A DNA stretch of 64,000 nucleotides, taken from Symsagittifera roscoffensis. Its lineage: Eukaryota > Xenacoelomorpha > Acoela > Convolutidae. Every line of letters starts with the position of its first letter. Within the stretch, counting starts at the first letter, position 1. The stretch covers positions 28,477,254-28,541,253 of the forward strand of contig NC_087065.1 of the NCBI RefSeq assembly GCF_963678635.1, in the 5' to 3' direction. Of this stretch, positions 57,385 to 64,000 are shown piece after piece. The notes beneath the pieces were generated by a model, which did no database searches, had not been told where the DNA came from, and saw nothing but the letters and a program-made list of their open reading frames with translations. The translations under genes and the position numbers were made by a program.

Positions 57385-59600
57385 TTAAATGCCCAACCTT
57401 GTCTCTGCTAACTTGTTTGTGTCTGTCTTGAGTCTCGACAGTTTGAGGCGATATGCCACCAAGGCGGCCTTATTCAAGTCCGTTAAGTCCTCCTCCGAAC
57501 ACAATAAGCGTACTGAGTGCTTAACTGGGTCACCATATCTCATGGGTCCCTGATTCTTAGTTGGCCGATTAATCCTCCGAATCGGTGCGATGCTGCCCTG
57601 ATGCTCGTCTTTGCTTGATTCATCCGAGAATCCTGGTGGTGGGTCCGTGTGGACGTCATCATCACCTTGCTCCACGTCTCTGGACGTGAGAATAACTTTG
57701 GCAGTTTTTTTGGATCCCTCGCGTCAAAACTTGGCCAGCCATTCGTCCCGTGTCATGTGTTGATTTTGGAATGCCTCCAATATAGCTTCTGGGCTGGTCT
57801 GTCAATTAATTTTTTTCAATTTTGCCTGTTTGATTGGAGCTGACGCATGTGGGATGCTCTTATCTGACATTCCTGGACTCTCGTTGTTTCCGTCCGTATT
57901 TAGTGCGTCAGTAGCTGCTGTAGCAGCTTTTTCTCTACGAGTTTCTTGGAAGGTCGGTTTTTTATTTTTTTTTCATTGGGCTGCTTTCGTTCGACTGTCC
58001 TGGCATACTCAAAGTCGGCCCACCATTGCTGGGTCTCGCCCGTTTTACAGCCAGGTTTTTTTCACCCTGGCTCTGTGTTTCTCGAAGTCACTCTTACAGG
58101 ACTGTCCTGGAAAGGCTCTGTGGCTTTGGTATCATCTGCTTTATTTTTATAATTATCCTCGTCCTCCGAATGGAGAGTTTCCTGTAACTGGGCGTTCGTG
58201 CCGACTCGTTTCTTTTTCGCATCTTCTAATTTCGGGGACTTCGCATTCTTTGCGATTTTAAGTGGCAGTGGTGACTTAATTTTCGACTGTGCGATGTATA
58301 TTTTTCTATATATTGCTCCAGCAGCTGTCTTCACAGTAGATGGCGTTTGAGATGTCACCTTTCCTTTGTAATTTGTGAGAGCTTTTCCGCTCTTCCTGTT
58401 TTCGTCATTGCGAAGCAAAACTGGTGACCATGCATTGTTTTGCTCCTCATTCGGTTTATCTTCGATAAAGCCTTCTTCCCACGAGTACAGTAATTCTTTT
58501 CTCAGTTCCGGGTTGATTGTAATCGTTTCGTCTACCAGTACTTCCCACGAGTAGAGTAATTCTTTTCTCAGTTCCGGGTTGATTGTACTCGTTTCGTCTA
58601 CAAAACTCCAGATGTCACTGTCCGACGCATTCCAGCGTGCATTGGCCTCTAGTAGCGTCTTTAATGCCTTTGCTCGGTCTCTGTCCTTTGCAAGGAGCAA
58701 CTGCTGCTCAAACATCGGACTGACATCCCGACTGTTCGATCTTTTTGGTACGACCTTGACATAGTCCCTGGATTGGTCTTTTCTTTTCCGTAAATGCAAA
58801 GCCGCGAGTGCCGATCTCTCCAAACTCTGTTTATCTAAATCATCAGACTTTGCTAAAAACTTATCTTTTAACATCATAATTTCCGTTTTCGGAAGACGTC
58901 CAAATTGAGATTCAAACTGAGAGCATTGTAGGGTTTTTTTTCGCCCATCTAAGGTCTCGAATTATTGTGCCAAGGCAGATTTTATTGATGAGACGTTTTC
59001 GTCTAAAAGCATTACTTCTAATCTTCTTTTAATAATTTGGATAGTACGTTCTACCAAACCGCATCCTCGGTGATCTCCCACCGGGCAAAAATTTTGTTCT
59101 ATGTTGTTTTCTGAAAAAAAGTTTTTGATTGCTTTCCCCTTGAACCCAGAAATCTGGTCAGTTCTGATAGATTCTGTTATTCCATGCGTGTCAATGTAGG
59201 TGCGAAAGAAATTAATTTTCGACTTTCCGCCAGTCATTTTTCACCGAAGGAAACTTTGACTACCAATCTATTGCTACCATTAACTAAATTTTCCTTCCCT
59301 TATGATCTTCTATGATCTTCAAGCGGTTCATCATAGTCTAATTGTAACTTTTGGTCGGCTGCATTAGCAGTGGTAGTGGTTTAGTAGCATCTTTGGGAAT
59401 GATGTAATTAGCATTCTTACCATAGCGAGTACAGCTTCCACATTCTTCGGCCAAATTAACAATGTCCTTGTGCATGTGTGGCCAGAAAAATTAGTGTGAC
59501 ACTAAAAGCATTGCCTCTTGGCCGGGATGACCCCGATGAATTCGTTTAGGACATGCCGAGCGCAGTTGAAATTAGACCGCTAACCAATCGTTTACGAGTA
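57385..59600 (-). pseudogene. pol: Integrase of the minus-strand gypsy element
   Basis: The zinc region near 59440-59560 reads IHRGHPGQ ... EECGSC with a stop between. The core has AIDW (~59265, then a stop), IRTDQISGFKG (~59175) and GLVERTIQ (~59060), giving the D,D,E triad. The C-terminal part is an open frame 58062-58877 that ends in a different frame from the final piece at 57385-57675, which holds the typical tail MRYGDPVKHSV. A 66-bp tandem duplication (58475-58606) repeats VDETxTINPELRKELLYSWE (22 aa). Not functional. Confidence 0.85.
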
Positions 59601-60725
59601 TGCAGTCGTCCACTACACTTAACTGGTGCCATAAGGGATTAGTGTATGGCTCCATCAGCTCGAAACTGTGTCTATCATTTCTTTTGATCACTCTTCGAAG
59701 GCGGTCCATCCACGTGTCTTCCGTGATCAGTTCTGCGAGCAAAGTCCAATCAAACAATCGTACTAAAATATCCAGCTGTCCTGGTATTGCGTCGTTGGCA
59801 CTCCGCTCTTCTTTTCTGGAACTATGGCTGATTCTTCTTGACACCACATTCACTGCATGGTCATTTTTGTCCGGGCTGTCCGCCGTGAGGTCCAGGTCAA
59901 CTATTGGTATTCCTTCATTCTCATCAATGCAATTCTCGATCGCGTTAGGGCTGGCCATTTGTGTCTGTGCCTCCAGGTCGAGCATCGTTTTTGGCTTTTC
60001 CGATCCCTCTAAACCCACTATTTCCCAAAAAGAAACTAGTTTGGGTTTCTCTTTCTTGTCCACCATCATCTCACTGTATGCAGCTGGTGATGACGCTCCT
60101 TCTTTATACATTGAGCCCGCCGATGTAGAAGACCCTGCTTCGTCTTTGTTCTTAATCTGCTGCCGCATTATCTTCCACTCTGCATATGGTATTTCTGAGC
60201 CTTAGCTGACTGTGCCCTCGTTCGTTGCTCCTAGTCCTCGTTTCATCAATTTCGTTCGTTGGAAAAATGTTTCCATGACCTCTCCCGTCACTTGTTCGTG
60301 TCCTATACCCTGTCTGATGTCACTGATCCTCACCTTTTTATATCCACTCTTATCCGTCTCAACCTTGTCTTCATTGTTCTCCGCAATTCCGTTGTTTTTC
60401 ATCTTCTTATATTTTCACCGAATTTTTGTATGATTTCATGGCCAACTGGTTTGATTGAGAGAAACTGCATAAAGTGTTTGTTTTAGAGTTTGAAATTCAT
60501 GAGTTTTTTACGTTTTCGTTGTGGTCGAACCTTGTTCGTTTTGAACCGATTTGGTTGCTATAGCAACCGTGGGATGACGTGTTTACTTTATCGTCACCGC
60601 CATTCTTTCTACCAGAGTTTTCTAGAATATACTAGTTTCGAACAGGCTCGGCCATATCCAACAGCCGATTGTTCAAACAGTAGAGAGCTCTATGAAAGTT
60701 TTCAATCGATATTACTACAAACTTC
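59572..60725 (-). pseudogene. Long linker between RNase H and integrase
   Basis: Over 1.1 kb of mostly open frame (60202-60402, then 59572-60168) separates RNase H from the integrase zinc domain. The last part (LFDWTLLAELITEDTWMDRL ... DDCILVNDWLAV) is the usual pre-integrase region. The earlier part, acidic and Ser-rich (KNKDEAGSSTSAGSMYKEGA), is unusual for gypsy Pol and may be a lineage-specific insertion. Confidence 0.6.
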
Positions 60726-61247
60726 TCATCCATCAAGTTCAGACTCTAACCATGGTTCTCCATTTGGCTCTCTTGATAGATAATAAACTATAGCCATGTC
60801 CTTTCCAGGTATTGGCCTAATTTTGAATTGATATGGTAACAATCTATCAACCCATCTTGTGAGTCGAGACTGATACGTCTTGTTTGAACGGTTTTCGCCT
60901 AAAGCAGATGTTAGTGCTTTATGATCCGTAGCTGTGGTAAATTCTCTATCCAAAAGATAATGTTTAAGTCTGTCCACAGCCCATACTACTGCCAACAATT
61001 CTAGCTAATTTGTCGAATATTTTTTCTCTTGTGTATTCAAAAACCCTGATGCATAAGCAATTGGCATCCAATCCCCCTCCTCTGTTTTTTGTTCGAAGGT
61101 GGCCCCAAGAACGCTGTGACTCGGGTCACATTCGACTTGTGTATCTTTTGCCGGGTTATAATAATTGATCTGTGCAATGTTCACCACTGCTGTTTTGATT
61201 TCGTCAACAATTATTGAGTGTTCTTCCTCCCACTCAAATATCTTCAA
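60726..61247 (-). pseudogene. pol: RNase H of the minus-strand gypsy element
   Basis: VECDPSHSVLGATFEQ and YASGFLNTQEKKYSTN are followed by an in-frame TAG (~61001-61003). Then come LLAVVWAVDRLKHYLLDREF, TDHKALTSAL and a final Ser-Arg-Glu-Pro. This is a textbook Ty3/gypsy RNase H apart from the stop. Confidence 0.85.
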
Positions 61248-61259
61248 AGTTTTTTTTTA

Positions 61260-62210
61260 ATTTTTCAGTTTCTTCTCATTCTCATCCCGTAATAAGGGCC
61301 TACGTTTATCAGTTAGATTCCCTGCACGCGGAATAAAATTGACAGGTGGTTGATACTACCCATAAAGGATTGCAGTTGCTTTAGTGATTTAGGTGAATTC
61401 AAAACAAGTATTGCTGTTACTTTGTTATTTTAGGAACAATACTGGATGGTGATATTTCATGCCCAAGCCGATTCACCTCAGAATAGAAGAACTCACAATT
61501 AGCAATTTTTCATGCTGAAATTTAGTTGGCTAGCTTTCTTTAAACCTCCAAGACTAGTTTTCATGTTCTTTTTTGTCCCTCTTCGAAACAATGAAAAAAT
61601 CGTCTAAGAAGCATAATGCATTCGGAGCGTGGTTCAACGTGCAATCCATGGCTTTTTGAAACTCCGCTGGCATATCCGCCAGACCATAGAAGACCGTAAG
61701 GAACATGTACACTCCGGTTGCTTGCACCCCCCCCCCCCCCCCCCCACGATATTGAAATTGAACTGTTTTGATGTTTGTGCAGTCACTTTGAGTTGGCTAT
61801 ATGCTTATTTTAAGTCTAAGACTGTGAAATACAATGTACCTACTGCATTTGCAGTAACGACTTGACTCACTCCATCTAGGAAGTCATCGGCGTTCGGCAT
61901 CTGATATTTATTTTCAAACAGTTGTCTGTTAATAGGTTTGGCGTCTAACGCTAATTTGATTGAGTCGTCTTTTTTCACTGTTGACAATTGGGGCAAAAAA
62001 AACAACAACTGCTACATTTATCCATTTTCTTGATATATCCTTCCGATAACAATTTAGTTAATTCCGATTGAGCTTTGTTCTGAATATGGATAGATATTCT
62101 TCGAGCTTTTTGTTGTATCGGACTTAGTGGATATTTGAATTTCGTACTCACTACGTGGTTTTTTGATATGCCCTGACAATCAAAAAGGTCCGAAAACTAA
62201 TTATAAAATA
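61260..62210 (-). pseudogene. pol: RT of the minus-strand gypsy element
   Basis: Recognisable pieces are ALDAKPINRQLFENKYQMPN (61805-62008 frame), YFTVLDLK, VHVPYGLLWSGG near 61690, and FLDDFFIVS near 61590-61610 at the catalytic position. A run of 19 C (61727-61745) breaks the middle of the domain. There are several frameshifts and stops; this is a dead copy. Confidence 0.85.
61727..61745. repeat. Poly-C run (19 C)
   Basis: A homopolymer of 19 C inside the RT pseudogene. It may be an expansion or an assembly error. Confidence 0.95.
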
Positions 62211-62255
62211 GTTTTTTGCAACCATGTGACTGCTCGCACAGTAGCACGTCAAACC

Positions 62256-62567
62256 TCAACTTTTTTGTAGGTGCTGTCTATGAGTTGTGGGTATCCCAAT
62301 TTTGCTCTGGAGATCCAATCCTAATATGCATCTTGTGCCACGTTCAGTGACCAAAAACGATACCCCTTTCACATTCCATCCGCCTGACCTGATATTGGCC
62401 TTTAGTGCGCCCAAAATTAGAATAGGTTGTTTGTTGTATTCAACAAATTGTGCTGACAAATTTAGACTTTCCGCGGGCATGAATTTCGTTTTTGGACACT
62501 CTTCTAGAATCTGTTTAGCTGTTGCCCATTTTAAAAACGACACTCGACTCCCCGTATCTATAGTCAT
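62256..62567 (-). pseudogene. pol: Aspartic protease of the minus-strand gypsy element
   Basis: The start reads TIDTGSRVSFLKW with the DTGS active site, and the end has CILGLDLQSKIGIP, the conserved ILG strand near the C-terminus of retropepsins. About 100 residues, the usual size. This piece is open, but its neighbours are not in frame. Confidence 0.85.
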
Positions 62568-62669
62568 GTTATTGATTTCGTTATCAATTCTGACTAACGC
62601 CTTTAGAGAAATTATCTGTGCTCATCGAGGATTTCTACGAATATCGATTTTTCTTACAATTTATGGACC

Positions 62670-63749
62670 TCAATGCCGTGTACTTGTATTTTGGTTTGTT
62701 CTCTTCTCAAGTTTATCCAAAGTGTAGTCTTGTTTTTGTTCCACGGACATTTTGTCTTCTTCGACCACCATGATCTCAAAGTTATCGCAGGAATCAAAAC
62801 ATCTTATAAGATTGCATTGTTCGTCTGAACTAGATATTTCCTCTGCGACCTCGTTGACTTGCTGTGACCGATACATTCGAGCAAAGTAATTTGACTTGTT
62901 GCAATTTTTGCATGTTTTGCCCATTGCCGGGCAATTTTTTAGGTATCCTTCCCCGAAAGAAGCTTTTCACACCTTGTACATTACTTCTGATCGGCTCATG
63001 ACTTTGTCTTGCTTTTAGCATCCCCTGTCCTCCGTTTATAAGGCTCCTTATATGATCGCCGTCAGTTCCTCCTCTATTGCCAACCTCCCTGATGGGTTCT
63101 TGTTTTATCTTTACTGGTGACCCCATTAGATTGCCTGCACTTGCAGTGTTAGCTTATGATTTTTAAAAGGCGTCGTTTATTTGCTTCGTTCAAACTGAAG
63201 CGCTCGCTTCAGTTCTTCATCAGTTGTGAAAGTTTCAAAAGTCAGCGTATCTTGTAGAACCGTGTTCTTCATCTTTGAAACGAACAGATCTCGAACTAAA
63301 GCATCTTCCAATGTTCCGAGCTCCGCTTTTGCTGCTTGCGCAGTCAATGCGGCATGGAAAGATTCCAGCTACTCGCCCGCTTCCTGTGTTTTCGTGAATA
63401 ATTTTTATCGCTCGTAAATTTTACTTTTTGTTTTTTCGAACGAAGTTTTTGCCAGGGCTACCATCTCCCTAATCTCAAGCTTTGTCACTTCGGTATGAGA
63501 ATTTTTTCTGAACAAATCTCTTTCTTCCCTCCGTTCCTAGGGTAAGAAAAAATCTCGAAGCGATTCGTTTTTGGACTTGATTGTAGGACACATTTTGTCC
63601 CACATTTGGTCCTCGCTCCCTTTTTTCTTCATTTTCGACACGACTTTGTCCCTTAGTGATTTATCTCTCGCTTCTCGGTCTGCAAGGGCTTGTGCGTCCT
63701 CAATGGCTCTAGGTGTTTCAGGCCGGGTCATTGGTTCTTCTATTAACAC
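62670..63749 (-). pseudogene. gag: Gag of the minus-strand gypsy element
   Basis: Pieces include DKVVSKMKKKGSEDQMWDKM (63537-63749), then FHAALTAQAAKAELGTLEDA and VRDLFVSKMKNTVLQDTLTF (~63230-63360), typical of retrotransposon Gag. Next is a knuckle-like CKNCNKSNYFARMY near 62880-62915, in which the His and last Cys positions are both Tyr. Several stops interrupt it. Protease follows to the left. Confidence 0.75.
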
Positions 63750-63886
63750 TTTCGGGCATTTTATTTCACAGTAACGGCCATTAAAAATTGGTCGAACCAG
63801 TTTTTAAAGTTCCATGGTGGATCCGAATTTGCTGAGGTCCAAAACACCGGAACCCCCATGTCTGTTCTGTTATCTTAGGACAAAAA

Positions 63887-63903
63887 TCCAGCTGACTACG
63901 CCA
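63887..63903 (-). promoter_or_regulatory. Primer binding site of the minus-strand element
   Basis: Directly after the LTR end (CACA) the minus strand reads TGGCGTAGTCAGC, complementary to a tRNA 3' end GCTGACTACGCCA. The tRNA is not assigned. Confidence 0.65.
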
Positions 63904-64000
63904 TGTGATACATCTACGCCAGGGTGAATAATATAACAAAATGTAAATCTCAAATTGTAAATTAGCATGAAATCTTTTCAGATCTGTTTTCTTTTTATGT
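63904..64000 (-). repeat. 5' LTR of the minus-strand element, cut by window edge
   Basis: Starts (plus-strand view) TGTGATACATCTACGCC and matches 56871 onward with about 12% differences over the ~98 bp available. Confidence 0.8.

Larger units (their letters stand above)
56871..64000 (-). mobile_element. Old Ty3/gypsy LTR element, minus strand, incomplete at window edge
   Basis: The minus strand reads gag, protease, RT, RNase H, integrase from right to left, between similar LTR sequences at 56871 and 63904. Domain order is Ty3/gypsy. The visible LTR overlap (~98 bp) shows about 12 substitutions and 2 indels, so it is much older than the 18-kb element. All genes carry stops or frameshifts. The 5' LTR runs off the window. 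Confidence 0.9.

Noticed and set aside
58062..58261. Plus-strand frames over 57649-58261
   Set aside because: They lie opposite the integrase C-terminal coding region on the minus strand, which shows real protein motifs.
1..64000. CRISPR arrays, bacterial operons or rRNA genes
   Set aside because: None seen; the regular repeats present are microsatellite or transposon copies without unique spacers.

Overview
This is AT-rich eukaryotic DNA, most likely from an invertebrate animal. It has GT-AG introns, a seven-transmembrane receptor gene, LINE-type and Ty3/gypsy-type retroelements, tRNA-derived repeats, hAT-like MITEs and long CATA microsatellites. I see no bacterial operons, ribosome binding sites or CRISPR arrays. 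The species cannot be named from the sequence. There is one 200-N assembly gap (13057-13256). All domain assignments come from motifs read by eye.

Left third (1-34449): mostly repeats around two host genes. Positions 1-1580 hold a decayed LINE with RT, RNase H and a C-terminal zinc knuckle, rearranged into a fold-back. Positions 1585-6440 hold three copies of a ~1.4-1.8 kb repeat. A three-exon class A GPCR-like gene occupies 8730-11141, with one MITE in each intron. A ~530-bp non-coding repeat family (called ACAA here) has ten full or partial copies between 9 and 31 kb; most are flanked on both sides by ACAA. Positions 16553-21985 hold a diverged tandem duplication with coding remnants, and 22545-23165 a dead LINE RT. 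A probable secreted-protein gene spans 25337-32515; its last intron contains a hAT-like MITE whose target duplication includes the splice acceptor.

Middle (34450-53470): the most striking object. An 18,079-bp Ty3/gypsy-type, retrovirus-like element (35093-53171) sits inside a CATA/ATAC microsatellite. Its two 410-bp LTRs differ at only 6 positions, so the insertion is young. It encodes Gag with a CCHC knuckle and Pol (protease, RT, RNase H, integrase). It also carries a set of extra frames: a basic ATG-less frame and a long ORF upstream of gag, a membrane-type frame, a long env-like frame with no ATG at its start, an intact 604-codon ORF 6 nt after env, and a small frame near the 3' LTR. The order is LTR, PBS, leader with repeats, basic frame, pre-gag ORF, gag, in-frame stop, pol, membrane frame, env-like, 604-aa ORF, small frame, LTR. 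This resembles a complex retrovirus layout and is the best candidate for something undescribed.

Right end (53471-64000): gene-poor DNA, a 300-bp dispersed repeat (also at 33.4 kb), then an old Ty3/gypsy element on the minus strand (56871 to beyond the window). Its gag, protease, RT, RNase H and integrase are recognisable but full of stops and frameshifts, and its LTRs differ at about 12% of the ~98 positions visible.
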